Shown: piece by piece, positions 1 through 9,289 of the stretch | Layout of the letters: the number at the start of each line of letters is the position of its first letter | How positions within the stretch are numbered: the stretch's first letter is position 1 | Source: Candidatus Dadabacteria bacterium | Lineage (GTDB): Bacteria > Desulfobacterota_D > UBA1144 > Nemesobacterales > UBA2774 | Direction: 5' to 3' | Assembly (NCBI GenBank): GCA_020027805.1 | Contig: JAHKKQ010000001.1 | Coordinates: forward strand, 1-63,561 | DNA length: 63,561 nucleotides | Notes under the pieces: model-generated | What the model saw: the letters and a program-made list of their open reading frames with translations, nothing else | Told to the model about the DNA's origin: nothing | Databases searched by the model: none | Made by a program: the position numbers and the translations under genes

Positions 1-772
1 CGTCGAGCGCGCGCTGGGAGACGCCGACGCCGAGCGCCGCGATAAGGGGTCTCGTGTGATCGAAGACCTTCATGGCGAGCTTGAACCCGTCGCCTTCATT
101 TCCGAGAAGCGACTTCGCCGAAAGCTCGACGTCTTTGAACACCACCTCGCAAGCGTCGCTCGCCCTCTGCCCCATCTTCGGAAATTTTTTCGATACCTCG
201 ACCCCAGGCGCGTCCCGGTCGACGAGGAAAGCGCTTATCCCCCTGTGTCCTTCGCCGGGAGATGTCTTGGCGAATACGACGAAAAAGGAAGCCTCGTTAG
301 CGTTCGATATCCAGGTCTTCTGGCCGTTGAGTATGTACATGTCTTTGAGCTTCTTCGCGCTCGTGAGCATGGAGGCCACGTCGGAGCCCGCGTTCGGCTC
401 CGAGACGCAGTATGATCCGTATCCTTCGGAGAGAATGCCGAGATACTTCTTTTTCTGCTCATGGTCGCCGGCGAGCAGAATCGGCTGCGCAGTCAGCGTG
501 TTGATGGCGATCCCGCTCACGGCGATTCCCGCACAGCCCCACGCGAGCTCTTCCGTTACCAATATCATCTCGATCGCGGAAAGCCCCGAGCCGCCGTACT
601 CCTCGGGTATGACCACGTTTATCAATCCGAGCTTGCGAGCCTTAGTCTGAATTTCATGCGGGAACTCCGAGTTCCTGTCGTAGTATTCTGCGGCAGGCGC
701 GATTTCCTTCCTGGCGAATTCTCTCGCGACGTTTCTTATCATCTTCTGTTCTTCCGTGAAGTCGAAATCCAT
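1..772 (-). CDS. acyl-CoA dehydrogenase (partial, C-terminus outside window)
   Basis: Flavoprotein that oxidises acyl-CoA to 2-enoyl-CoA and passes electrons to ETF; cytosolic, in fatty-acid or branched-chain acid breakdown. The reverse strand opens with ATG at 772 (MDFDFTEEQKMIRN) and stays open to the window edge, about 257 codons of a usual ~380. The family signature CVSEPNAGSD lies near residue 130 and QKTWISNA near 160, both parts of the FAD/substrate-binding middle domain. The C-terminal four-helix domain with the catalytic glutamate is not in the window, so chain-length specificity cannot be judged. It is divergent from the ROK kinase, with a gap of about 90 bases. Confidence 0.93.
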   Translation of the reverse strand, partial: MDFDFTEEQKMIRNVAREFARKEIAPAAEYYDRNSEFPHEIQTKARKLGLINVVIPEEYGGSGLSAIEMILVTEELAWGCAGIAVSGIAINTLTAQPILLAGDHEQKKKYLGILSEGYGSYCVSEPNAGSDVASMLTSAKKLKDMYILNGQKTWISNANEASFFVVFAKTSPGEGHRGISAFLVDRDAPGVEVSKKFPKMGQRASDACEVVFKDVELSAKSLLGNEGDGFKLAMKVFDHTRPLIAALGVGVSQRALD

Positions 773-863
773 TTAGTTTTTCTCTCCGTCTTTACACAAA
801 CCCGAGTATGGATGATATTTTACAGCATGGATTGAAATATTTTTATACGGAAGGGCGAACGAT

Positions 864-1829
864 ATGGAAAAGAGGGTTATCGGAATAGACGTCGGCGGCA
901 CAAACCTGAGGGGCGCTCTTGTCGGCTCGGACGGAAAAATAATAAACCGTATGAAGGTCGCGTCCGATGCCGATAAGGGTATCGAGGCGGTTATCGGCAA
1001 TCTGGTCAGACTGATTAAGAACATCGGCGGGGGTGAAGATGTGTCCGCGGCGGGGTTCGGTATCCCGGGAATAATCGACTTCAAGACCGGAATAATCACC
1101 CAGGCGCCTAATATATGCAACGTCAATAACTATCCTATAAGGGAGAACCTCCGCGCTAGACTGGGGGATGCCGTTCCGGTAATCATAGAAAACGACGCCA
1201 ACTGCGCCGCCGTCGGGGAATGGTGGATGGGGGCCGGTAAGGATGTCGGGTCGCTCGTGATAATCACGCTCGGGACAGGGGTCGGCGGCGGGATAGTCCT
1301 CGACGGAAAGCTCTGGAGGGGCGCCGACGGCATGGGAGGGGAGGTCGGTCACATGACTATCTATCCTGACGGAGCGAAATGCAACTGCGGGAATTACGGA
1401 TGCCTCGAAAGCTACTCATCGGCGACAGCCATCAGGCGCATGGTAAAAGAAGTCCTCTCGGATCCGAATTCAAAAACCGCGCTCAGGGGACTGGTAAATG
1501 ATGAAGATCCGGGCAGGATACCGGAAGCCGTCATGAAGGCGGCCCTCGATGGCGACCGGGCCGCGCTCGGCATATGGGAGCAGTTCGGCACCGCGCTCGG
1601 TATAGGGATGGCGAGCCTAGTAAATATCCTGAACGTCGAAATGATAGTAATCGGCGGGGGCGTTTCACAGGCCTGGGAAATGTTTATAGGCAAGGCGCTC
1701 GCGGAGCTCAAACGAAGGGCGCTCCGGGCCCCCGCCGAAAGGGTAAAGGTGATGAAGAGCGTGCTCGGGGACGACGAGGGGATAATAGGGGCGTCTTATC
1801 TGGCGCTCAATGCCGGGAAGGAACTGTGA
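864..1829 (+). CDS. ROK-family sugar kinase, probably glucokinase
   Basis: Phosphorylates a hexose (most likely glucose) with ATP, feeding glycolysis; cytosolic. The 321-residue length is typical. Visible motifs: ATP-binding DVGGTNLRG at residues 9-17, catalytic END at 109-111, GTGVGGG at 137-143, EVGH at 160-163 and the zinc motif C173-x-C175-x4-C180 that defines ROK proteins. The ATG at 864 follows an AAGGG element by eight bases. Substrate is inferred from family only; a regulator is unlikely because there is no N-terminal helix-turn-helix. It converges on tilS with an 18-base gap. Confidence 0.9.
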   Translation: MEKRVIGIDVGGTNLRGALVGSDGKIINRMKVASDADKGIEAVIGNLVRLIKNIGGGEDVSAAGFGIPGIIDFKTGIITQAPNICNVNNYPIRENLRARLGDAVPVIIENDANCAAVGEWWMGAGKDVGSLVIITLGTGVGGGIVLDGKLWRGADGMGGEVGHMTIYPDGAKCNCGNYGCLESYSSATAIRRMVKEVLSDPNSKTALRGLVNDEDPGRIPEAVMKAALDGDRAALGIWEQFGTALGIGMASLVNILNVEMIVIGGGVSQAWEMFIGKALAELKRRALRAPAERVKVMKSVLGDDEGIIGASYLALNAGKEL

Positions 1830-1847
1830 AACCGTCCGCCCGAAGAT

Positions 1848-3212
1848 TTACGGTATTCGGATGCTCAGTTTAAGCGCTTTCTGTCCTTTCTTTTTCACCT
1901 TGAACCTTTCGTCGATCCTCATGCCCCCGATCCAGAATATCTCCCCCCCGGTCGTGAATATCGGGACCCTGTACCTCTCGAAGCGGGGGATTTTCTCATC
2001 CACGAAGAAGTTTTTTAGCTTTTTCTCATCCTTCATCCCGAGCGGGATGAACCTGTCCCCGGCCCTGAAGCCCCTTATCTCGATCGGAAACCCTATCTTG
2101 CCGGCATCCAGATAAACTACGTCTTCTCTCTCTTCCTCAAGTGCTCCGGCCGATACCTTCTCGATATCAACCTCGAACCCGGGGAAGCTCCATTTTCCGG
2201 GTGAAGCGATAACGTAGGAGAATCTGCGCTCGAGACCGGACCTGGCGGTTACGAGGAATGAATCATACCCCTTGGCGATTACCATTTCGTCCGGGAACTC
2301 TACCTCCCCGGACGCGGCGTCCGACGTCAGGAATACGTCAGCTGCCATGATGTGGAGTGATGTAATGTTCTTAATGCCCTTTTCAAGCCCCTGGATTGCC
2401 AGCCTGAGGATGCTTAACCTGAGGGCTTGATGGAGTCGTCTGAATTTTCTCAAATCCCCTTTCAATTCGGATTCGCCGGGCGTAAAGATACGTCTGAAAT
2501 ATTTTTTCGCCTCCCGGTCTATATAATCTTCTTCGATCCTCAAGAGACCTGAGGTTCTCGAAAGGGTCTCCTTGATCTTAGGGTTATATTTTTCCAGCTC
2601 CGGCAGCAGGTCGAGCCTTATCCTGTTCCTGTGCATCGTCCTGAGCTTGTTCGTCGAATCCTCGATCCATTTAATACCATTTGATACAAGATACTTTTCT
2701 ATCTCCCGGCGCGGGGTCTCGATGAGGGGTCTTATTATCACCCCATTTGATACGGGAGGGATGCCCGAGAGCCCCTTCCTGCCGCTGCCCCTGATGAGCC
2801 TCATCAATACGGTCTCGGCCTGATCGTCGAGTGTATGAGCGGTCGCTATCTTGTCCGCCCCGTATTTCACACGCGTTTCTTCGAGGAACTCATACCTGAG
2901 CACCCTCGCGGCCTCTTCGAGTGTCAGCTTCGATTCCTTCTTGAAGCGCGGGACGTCGGCTTCGCCCTGCTCGAATTTCAAACCGAGGGACTCGGCCGTT
3001 CTCTTTACGAATAACGCGTCTCTCTTCGCCTCCTTCCCCCTGATTCCATGGTCTAAATGAGCGACTATGATATCCGCGCCATATTCATGTAATTCCATCA
3101 GGATGTGAAGAAGGCATATGGAATCAGCGCCCCCCGAGACCCCGATGACCACCCTTTCTCCGGGCTCGAGCATCTCGTACTTCTCAATTGTTTTCTTTAC
3201 CCGGAAGAACAT
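1848..3212 (-). CDS. tilS: tRNA(Ile)-lysidine synthase
   Basis: Converts C34 of the CAU-anticodon isoleucine tRNA to lysidine using ATP and lysine, changing its identity from Met to Ile. The PP-loop SGGADS is at residues 26-31; the C-terminal TilS domain carries GFRAGDRFIPLG followed by LKNFFVDEKIPR. The 454-residue length fits the full three-domain form. It is last in the leftward run pheT-ihfA-DUF502-tilS; its start overlaps the 3' end of the DUF502 gene by 29 bases, which suggests translational coupling. Confidence 0.95.
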   Translation of the reverse strand: MFFRVKKTIEKYEMLEPGERVVIGVSGGADSICLLHILMELHEYGADIIVAHLDHGIRGKEAKRDALFVKRTAESLGLKFEQGEADVPRFKKESKLTLEEAARVLRYEFLEETRVKYGADKIATAHTLDDQAETVLMRLIRGSGRKGLSGIPPVSNGVIIRPLIETPRREIEKYLVSNGIKWIEDSTNKLRTMHRNRIRLDLLPELEKYNPKIKETLSRTSGLLRIEEDYIDREAKKYFRRIFTPGESELKGDLRKFRRLHQALRLSILRLAIQGLEKGIKNITSLHIMAADVFLTSDAASGEVEFPDEMVIAKGYDSFLVTARSGLERRFSYVIASPGKWSFPGFEVDIEKVSAGALEEEREDVVYLDAGKIGFPIEIRGFRAGDRFIPLGMKDEKKLKNFFVDEKIPRFERYRVPIFTTGGEIFWIGGMRIDERFKVKKKGQKALKLSIRIP

Positions 3213-3852
3213 TTTCTATGTTGTTGGTAGCGAGACCCGCCGACATTATTATCTTGAACGCGTCTTCGATCGTTATCGGGAGCTCCGTGATATCCGCTTC
3301 GGGGAGCATTACATAGTACCCGGTCGTGGGGTTCGGGGTCGTTGGTATGAATATGCTAAGGAGTCTTTGGCCGGACTGGTTCTGATGGACGCCCGCTTCG
3401 AGCGTCCCGGTTATAAACCCTATCGAGTAAACTCCTTTTCTCGGAAACTCCAAGAGAGCGACCCTCTTCAGATTCTTGATTCCGGTGCCTATGAAAAGGG
3501 TATTTATCACCTGTTTAGTGGCTATGTAGATTGTCCTCGTGAGGGGGATTTTAGAGATAATCGCCTCCCCGAAATCGACCAGCTTCCTGCCGACGAAGTT
3601 TCTCGCGACCGCTCCTATAAATAAGACGACCAGAAGCGTGCCGAGGAGGCCTATCAGGAAGAGGGCGGCTTCATATAGACCTTTAGGGAGCTCGGCCAGA
3701 TAGCTGCCGATTAGTCTGGCAGGGGCCGCACTGATGAGGGATACGATCCACGCCCCGAGCTTGAATAATATAAAAAGCGTAAGACCGAACGGTACTGTGA
3801 CCAGTACTCCGGCGAGTATGTTCTGCTTGAAAAAACTATAGATATGCCTCAT
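3184..3852 (-). CDS. DUF502 family membrane protein
   Basis: Function unknown. The 222-residue protein has two hydrophobic segments (about residues 12-35 and 58-82), then the conserved DUF502 soluble part with IPLTRTIYIATKQ and the downstream PTTPNPTTGYYVMLPE motif. DUF502 proteins are widespread in proteobacteria, cyanobacteria and plants (COV-like). Here it sits four bases after ihfA and overlaps tilS, so it is co-transcribed with translation genes; I do not infer function from that. Confidence 0.88.
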   Translation of the reverse strand: MRHIYSFFKQNILAGVLVTVPFGLTLFILFKLGAWIVSLISAAPARLIGSYLAELPKGLYEAALFLIGLLGTLLVVLFIGAVARNFVGRKLVDFGEAIISKIPLTRTIYIATKQVINTLFIGTGIKNLKRVALLEFPRKGVYSIGFITGTLEAGVHQNQSGQRLLSIFIPTTPNPTTGYYVMLPEADITELPITIEDAFKIIMSAGLATNNIENVLPGKENN

Positions 3853-3855
3853 TCA

Positions 3856-4140
3856 TCAAGCTGTCTGCTTGTCGATTGCGTCGCGGAGAAACCTGCTCGG
3901 CTTGAAAACGACAGCGCGCCTCTCTGCGATTTCAATCGTTTCGCCCGTGGCCGGGTTTCTTCCCTTTCTGGCCTTCCGGCTCTGTACACGGAAACTGCCG
4001 AACCTCGGAAGCTTTATCCCCTCGCCCCTGCTGAGTTTCTCTTTGGCTACCTCGAAGAAAAACTCGACTATTTCCGCAGATTCCCTCTTGGAGAGTCCGA
4101 TCTTGGTGTGAATTACGTCCGCGAGTTCTTTTTTCGTCAT
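3856..4140 (-). CDS. ihfA: integration host factor alpha-like / HU-family DNA-bending protein
   Basis: Small DNA-bending protein of 94 residues with the complete HU/IHF fold: MTKKELADVI start helix, GIKLPRFGSF, and the arm motif GRNPATGE around residues 60-67 that inserts into the minor groove. Its position directly behind pheT is the classic place of ihfA in proteobacteria, which supports the IHF-alpha call over HU. A second HU-family gene is at 40865. Confidence 0.88.
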   Translation of the reverse strand: MTKKELADVIHTKIGLSKRESAEIVEFFFEVAKEKLSRGEGIKLPRFGSFRVQSRKARKGRNPATGETIEIAERRAVVFKPSRFLRDAIDKQTA

Positions 4141-4161
4141 GTCGCTTACCTCTCTTGTTTA

Positions 4162-6573
4162 TTATATTGTACGCAAATCGGCCCCGAGAGCCAATTGTAG
4201 TTTTTTAATTGTCTTATCCTGTACTTTATTTATTTCTTCCTCGGTGAGGGTCTTGTCCTGGGCCCTTAGCTGGAGCGAAACCGCAACGCTCTTCTTCCCC
4301 TTCTCCACAGGGCTCCCCGTAAACACGTCGAACACCAGGGCGTCCTCGATAAGCTTCGAATCAAGGCTCTGAATCTCTTCGAGAATGCTGCTCACGGGTG
4401 TTTCCTCGTCGATTATTAAAGCTATGTCCCTTCTTACTGCGGGGAATCTGGGAAGCGGTGTGAACGCCTTTCTCGTTTCACTGAATTCCCCGGTTATCCT
4501 GTCCAGGTCCAGGTCCATTACATACAGCCGTTTCGAGATTTCGAGCTTGTCGCTCAAGTCCGGGTGCAGCTCGCCTATAAAACCGCAATCCCCGCCGCCG
4601 GCGGTTATAACAGCGGATTTGCCCGGGTGGAGAAACCCGATTTCCGCTGCCCTCCGGAATTTGACTCTCCCTGAAATGGATAGGGCATCGAATCCCTTAT
4701 CGAGCAGGTTTTTAAAGTCGAAGAAATCGAATTCCTCCTTGTCCCATAGTTCCGGCTGTCTTCTTCCGGTTGCAGCCGCGGCTAATTTCGTTATTTCGAC
4801 CGGAAGCTCGCCCTTGCCGGTCGGTATGAATATCTTTCCGATCTCGAATAATCTTACGTTCTGCTCCTGCCTGTTAAGGTTGAGTACGCTGTTTCTGATA
4901 AGGCCGGGCAGGAGGCTCGTCCTCATTGCCGCTCCCTCGCTCGAAATCGGATTAAGTATCCCGAGCGCCTCGGTCTTTCCGAAGAGGGTTAAAAGCTCGT
5001 AGTCTTCAAAGCTGAAATTTATGGCTTCCGAGAACCCCCCTGAAACGAATATTTCCTTAAATTTCCCCTGAACTTTTTTGCCGGGACCTACCCCTTCCGT
5101 TTTCATTGTTACGGCCGGCAGCGTGCTGGGAATGTTGCCGTAACCGTAGAGCCTCGCGATTTCTTCGATCAGATCGATCTCCCTCGTGACGTCCACTCTC
5201 CACGTGGGGATGCGGAAAGTGATCTCCCCGTTTGAAGCCGCAGCCTTTTCGAAGCCGAGCCCCTCCGATATCCGTGTAATCTCTCCCGCGTCGAAGGCGG
5301 TTCCGAGTATCGAGTTGACGCGTTTCAGCGCGAGCCTGACGAGAGAGGGTTCGATCGTTGCCGGATACTCGTCTATCCTGCCTTTTGCAGCCTGACCTCC
5401 GGATAATTCCCTGATAAGCTCGGCCGCCCTGTCGAGCGCCTTCGTTATCCCGTTCGGGTCTACGCCCCTTTCGAACCTGTATGAGGACTCCGATTTGAGC
5501 CCCGTCTTTCTCGACGTTTTCCTGATTGCGGAAGGGTCGAAGTATGCGCTTTCAAGGAGAATATTTTTCGTACCGTCCGACACCTCTGTATTCGAGCCGC
5601 CCATCACGCCCGCGAGCGCGACCGGTCTCTTCTCGTCACAGATGAGCAGGTCTTCGGGCGAGAGCTTCCTTTCGACGCCGTCGAGGGTCTTTATAACCTC
5701 TCCCTCTCCCGCAGCCCTGACGATTATTTTTCTTCCCTCTACGAGGTCGTAGTCGAACGCGTGCAGCGGCTGGCCTAACTCCAGGAGCACAAAGTTCGTG
5801 ACGTCGACGACATTGTTTATCGATCTTATGCCCGAGGACTCGAGCCTCGACTTGAGCCACATTGGTGAGGGCCCTATATTCACGTTCTTTATGACCCGGC
5901 AAGAATATCTGGGGCACTTTTCCCGATCCAGAAGTTCCACTTTCGCCAGTTGACGTATATCCTCGCCCGATTCGGTGGCAGTCGTCGGGGGATAATTTAA
6001 TTTCAATCCGAGTAGTGCGGCTACCTCGCGCGCGATACCTACGACGCTCAGGCAGTCCGGGCGGTTCGGGGTGACATTGATCTCGAATATTACGTCGTTT
6101 AGTCCTATCTCGTCTATGAGCCTCGCACCGACCCTGGCCGAAGCGGGGAGTATCATTATTCCGTCAATCTCCTCTCCGATGCCGAGTTCGTTCTCCGCGC
6201 AAAGCATCCCTTCCGAGACCTCGCCCCTTATTTTGGCTTTCTTGATGGTCATACCCTCTGGGAATTTCGGTCCCGGAGGCAGGGTTGTGCCGATTTTCGC
6301 GAGCGCGACCTTGTCGCCTGACTTCATATTGTTTGCGCCGCACACGATAGGATAGTTCTTTTCTCCGTCCGAGACGTCGCAGAGGGAAAGCTTTGCCGCG
6401 TCGGGGTGCGGCTTCAATTCGAGGATTTGAGCAACTACAACATTCTCGAGACCCCTCCCCCGATACTCAACAGCCTCAACCTCGAGACCGGCCATCGTGA
6501 GCTTATCCGCAAGCTCTTCGGGGGCGATGTCGATTCCGACGTACTCTTTCAGCCAATTAACGGAGATTATCAT
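4162..6573 (-). CDS. pheT: phenylalanine-tRNA ligase beta subunit
   Basis: Beta chain of the (alpha-beta)2 synthetase that charges tRNA-Phe; contains the editing and tRNA-binding parts. The 803-residue length is normal. The order is EMAP-like tRNA-binding domain (residues ~40-150), B3/B4 editing domain with NVTPNRPDCLSV, B5, the catalytic-like core with GRRQPELW nearby, and the C-terminal FDX-anticodon domain with PLPRFPAVRRDIAL near residue 710. The usual upstream partner pheS is absent: upstream is a non-coding stretch and then katG, so pheS must be elsewhere. Confidence 0.97.
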   Translation of the reverse strand: MIISVNWLKEYVGIDIAPEELADKLTMAGLEVEAVEYRGRGLENVVVAQILELKPHPDAAKLSLCDVSDGEKNYPIVCGANNMKSGDKVALAKIGTTLPPGPKFPEGMTIKKAKIRGEVSEGMLCAENELGIGEEIDGIMILPASARVGARLIDEIGLNDVIFEINVTPNRPDCLSVVGIAREVAALLGLKLNYPPTTATESGEDIRQLAKVELLDREKCPRYSCRVIKNVNIGPSPMWLKSRLESSGIRSINNVVDVTNFVLLELGQPLHAFDYDLVEGRKIIVRAAGEGEVIKTLDGVERKLSPEDLLICDEKRPVALAGVMGGSNTEVSDGTKNILLESAYFDPSAIRKTSRKTGLKSESSYRFERGVDPNGITKALDRAAELIRELSGGQAAKGRIDEYPATIEPSLVRLALKRVNSILGTAFDAGEITRISEGLGFEKAAASNGEITFRIPTWRVDVTREIDLIEEIARLYGYGNIPSTLPAVTMKTEGVGPGKKVQGKFKEIFVSGGFSEAINFSFEDYELLTLFGKTEALGILNPISSEGAAMRTSLLPGLIRNSVLNLNRQEQNVRLFEIGKIFIPTGKGELPVEITKLAAAATGRRQPELWDKEEFDFFDFKNLLDKGFDALSISGRVKFRRAAEIGFLHPGKSAVITAGGGDCGFIGELHPDLSDKLEISKRLYVMDLDLDRITGEFSETRKAFTPLPRFPAVRRDIALIIDEETPVSSILEEIQSLDSKLIEDALVFDVFTGSPVEKGKKSVAVSLQLRAQDKTLTEEEINKVQDKTIKKLQLALGADLRTI

Positions 6574-6712
6574 TTTTACGACCCATCAAAATTTAATGAT
6601 TACATATTCTTAGAGCCGGGTCAATACTCTATCTTTCAATGATTACAACCGGTTTCAGTTTACAGAGGGCGGATAATGAGGCTTGTGGAAGGACTATGAA
6701 TATGTGCAATGA
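6574..6712. other. gap between pheT and the katG terminator
   Basis: This AT-rich spacer presumably carries the promoter of the leftward pheT operon. I see no gene in it. A GATTACA-like pair occurs on both sides of 6600-6640 but no clear -35/-10 pair could be assigned. Confidence 0.4.
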
Positions 6713-6765
6713 TAAAAAAAACGGTGATGAACCCCCAGGAGGAGGCTTCATCACCGTGGTTTTTA
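6713..6765 (-). terminator. rho-independent terminator behind katG and the catalase remnant
   Basis: A perfect 11-bp stem (ACGGTGATGAA at 6721-6731, TTCATCACCGT at 6747-6757) is flanked by eight A residues at 6714-6721. On the minus strand this reads stem, loop, then a run of T, ending katG transcription. Five T residues on the other side (6760-6764) may let it work in both directions. Confidence 0.85.
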
Positions 6766-6803
6766 AATGACAAGATGGGCATGACGATAAGCTATGATTC
6801 AAT

Positions 6804-6947
6804 TTATTGTTGTCGGGCGGCTTTTTTAACCGGGAACGCCCTCGAGTACTTCGTTATATCGTTCGTAATCGTAAGGGTGCCGAATGCTCCCGACCCCTTC
6901 GCATGCACCACCCTCTCAGGGACACTCTCCCGGTTAAATGTGGCCAT
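6804..6947 (-). pseudogene. N-terminal fragment of a haem catalase (KatA/KatE type)
   Basis: A 47-codon frame starts at ATG 6947 and stops at TAA 6804. Residues 10-23 read PERVVHAKGSGAFG, followed by TNDITKYSRA. This is the haem-catalase N-terminal signature, where the His of VVHAKG is the distal catalytic histidine. The rest of a catalase (about 430 residues) is missing; after SRAF the sequence departs into a short basic tail. The frame is the same as that of katG: between the katG stop at 6966 and this ATG there are only six sense codons. No convincing ribosome site is visible. It is probably the remnant of a catalase gene once placed behind katG; a retained mini-protein is possible but less likely. 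Confidence 0.72.
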
Positions 6948-6965
6948 TTTTTCTAATAACTGAAA

Positions 6966-9221
6966 TCAGGCCAGGTCGAAGCGGTCGAGATTCATAACCT
7001 TAGTCCACGCCGCCACAAAGTCATGCGTAAACCGCTCTTGAGAGTCCTCGCACCCGTAGACTTCGGCGACAGCCCGGAGTTCCGAGTTAGAACCGAAGAT
7101 GAGATCGACCCGGGTACCGGTCCACCTGAGTTCGCCTGTCCTGCGATCACGGCCTTCAAACACTTCTTCCGCCTCCGAAGTCCCCTTCCATGTCGTGCCC
7201 AAATCGAGCAGGTTGACGAAGAAGTCATTGGTCAGCGCCTCCGGACGTTTGGTGAAGACGCCATGCGGGGATTGACCGAAGTTAGTGTTAAGCACGCGCA
7301 TGCCGCCGACGAGAACCGTCATCTCGGGAGCGGTCAGCGTCAAGAGCTGCGCCCGGTCGACCAGCATATCCTCTGCCCGCACCGGGCATCGGGACTTCAG
7401 GTAGTTGCGGAATCCGTCCGCAGCCGGCTCGAGGTAGGCGAAGGATTCCACATCGGTTTGCTCTTGCGACGCATCTGCACGTCCGGGCGCAAAGGGCACC
7501 GTCACTTCGCGGCCGGCATTCTTCGCCGCCTGTTCGATGCCTGTGCATCCGCCGAGAACGATCAAATCTGCGAGTGAAACCATCTTGCCCCCGGTCCGGG
7601 CGGAGTTGAACTCTTTCTGGATGCCCTCAAGCGTCTCCAGCACTGTCGCTAATCGGGCCGGATTGTTAACTTCCCAATCCTTCTGTGGTGCAAGGCGGAT
7701 GCGCGCACCATTCGCGCCGCCTCGTTTATCGGAGCCGCGGAACGTCGATGCCGACGCCCAGGCGGTCGATACCAGCTGGGACAACGACAGTCCCGAGGCC
7801 AGGATTTTAGCCTTCAGTGCAGCAAGGTCCATCTCGTCAATCAGTTTATGCGTAACAGCCGGGATAGGGTCTTGCCATATCAGCTCTTCCGCCGGCACTT
7901 CCGGGCCGAGCAAGCGTGAGCGGGGACCCATATCGCGGTGCGTAAGCTTGTACCAGGCACGGGCGAATGCGTCTGCGAACTCATCCGGATTCTCGTAAAA
8001 GTGTCTTGAAATCGGCTCATAGACAGGGTCCATCCGCAAAGAGAGGTCAGTCGTGAGCATGAACGGCGCGTGACTCTTAGACGGGTCGTGCGCGTCCGGC
8101 ACTGTACCGGCGCCTGCTCCATTCTTCGGTCTCCACTGATGCGCACCGGCGGGGCTCTTTGTCAGCTCCCATTCGAAACCGAACAGGTTCTCGAAATAGT
8201 TGTTGCTCCACTTCGTGGGTGTTGTGGTCCATGCGCCCTCGAGCCCGCTGGTAATGGAGTCGTCTGCATTGCCGCTGCCGAAAGTGTTTTTCCAGCCCAG
8301 TCCCTGCTCCTCTATGCCGGCAGCAGCGGGTTCGCGACCAACATACTTGGCTGGATCGGCGGCTCCATGGGTTTTGCCGAAAGTGTGTCCGCCGGCAATA
8401 AGTGCGACAGTCTCTTCGTCGTTCATAGCCATGCGGCCGAAGGTCTCGCGAATGTCACGGGCCGCCGCGAGAGGGTCGGGATTTCCGTTTGGACCTTCGG
8501 GGTTCACGTAGATCAGGCCCATCTGAACGGCGCCGAGGGGATTCTCCAGTTCCCGGTCGCCTGAGTAACGCCTGTCTCCAAGCCATTCGGCCTCGGAACC
8601 CCAATAGATATCTTCCTCAGGCTCCCAGATGTCCTCACGTCCGCCGGCGAAACCGAACGTCTTGAAGCCCATTGATTCGAGGGCACAGTTGCCGGCGAGG
8701 ATCATCAGGTCGGCCCAGGAAATTTTCCTGCCGTATTTCTGCTTGACCGGCCAGAGCAGCAAGCGCGCCTTATCGAGGTTCGCGTTGTCGGGCCAGCTGT
8801 TGAGGGGCGCAAAGCGCTGGCTGCCGGAGCCCCCGCCGCCGTGGCCGTCGGTGATGCGGTAAGTACCGGCGCTGTGCCACGCCATCCGAATGAAGAGCGG
8901 CCCATAGTGACCGTAGTCGGCCGGCCACCAGTCCTGGGATGCGGTCATAAGATCGAAGATGTCTTTCTTCACTGCATCCAGATCGAGGGTCTTGAACTCC
9001 CGGGCGTAGTTGAACGCGTCTCCCATCGGATTGGATAAAGAAGAGTGTTGGCGGAGGATGTACAACCTCAGCAGATTCGGCCACCATTCCCTGTTTGAAG
9101 TGCCGCCGCCAGCGCTGTGCTTTAGCATTCCGCCCGTAAACGGGCACTTACCTTCACCACCGGCATTCATATTTCCTTTAGTACTGTCGTGAGCCGTCGT
9201 AAGCGTATTCTTCTCTTTCAT
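6966..9221 (-). CDS. katG: catalase-peroxidase
   Basis: Bifunctional haem enzyme that destroys hydrogen peroxide and acts as a peroxidase. The 751-residue length covers both duplicated domains. The distal site motif RMAWHSAGTYR is in the N-terminal domain, with the downstream MGLIYVNPEGP tyrosine/methionine region of the Met-Tyr-Trp adduct, and the proximal haem ligand motif GGHTFGKTHGA. The start at 9221 follows a GGGGG element on the minus strand. It diverges from oxyR and shares a 200-base regulatory region with it, so peroxide-inducible control is expected. Confidence 0.97.
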   Translation of the reverse strand: MKEKNTLTTAHDSTKGNMNAGGEGKCPFTGGMLKHSAGGGTSNREWWPNLLRLYILRQHSSLSNPMGDAFNYAREFKTLDLDAVKKDIFDLMTASQDWWPADYGHYGPLFIRMAWHSAGTYRITDGHGGGGSGSQRFAPLNSWPDNANLDKARLLLWPVKQKYGRKISWADLMILAGNCALESMGFKTFGFAGGREDIWEPEEDIYWGSEAEWLGDRRYSGDRELENPLGAVQMGLIYVNPEGPNGNPDPLAAARDIRETFGRMAMNDEETVALIAGGHTFGKTHGAADPAKYVGREPAAAGIEEQGLGWKNTFGSGNADDSITSGLEGAWTTTPTKWSNNYFENLFGFEWELTKSPAGAHQWRPKNGAGAGTVPDAHDPSKSHAPFMLTTDLSLRMDPVYEPISRHFYENPDEFADAFARAWYKLTHRDMGPRSRLLGPEVPAEELIWQDPIPAVTHKLIDEMDLAALKAKILASGLSLSQLVSTAWASASTFRGSDKRGGANGARIRLAPQKDWEVNNPARLATVLETLEGIQKEFNSARTGGKMVSLADLIVLGGCTGIEQAAKNAGREVTVPFAPGRADASQEQTDVESFAYLEPAADGFRNYLKSRCPVRAEDMLVDRAQLLTLTAPEMTVLVGGMRVLNTNFGQSPHGVFTKRPEALTNDFFVNLLDLGTTWKGTSEAEEVFEGRDRRTGELRWTGTRVDLIFGSNSELRAVAEVYGCEDSQERFTHDFVAAWTKVMNLDRFDLA

Positions 9222-9289
9222 ATCTATTACCCCCTGGTAGATTATTACCTCTTTATAGTATTATCTATCTGAAATGCTATAGACGTCAA

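Noticed and set aside
6709..6963. Plus-strand frame of 84 codons next to katG
   Set aside because: It runs through the terminator hairpin and is antisense to the catalase remnant; no ribosome site.
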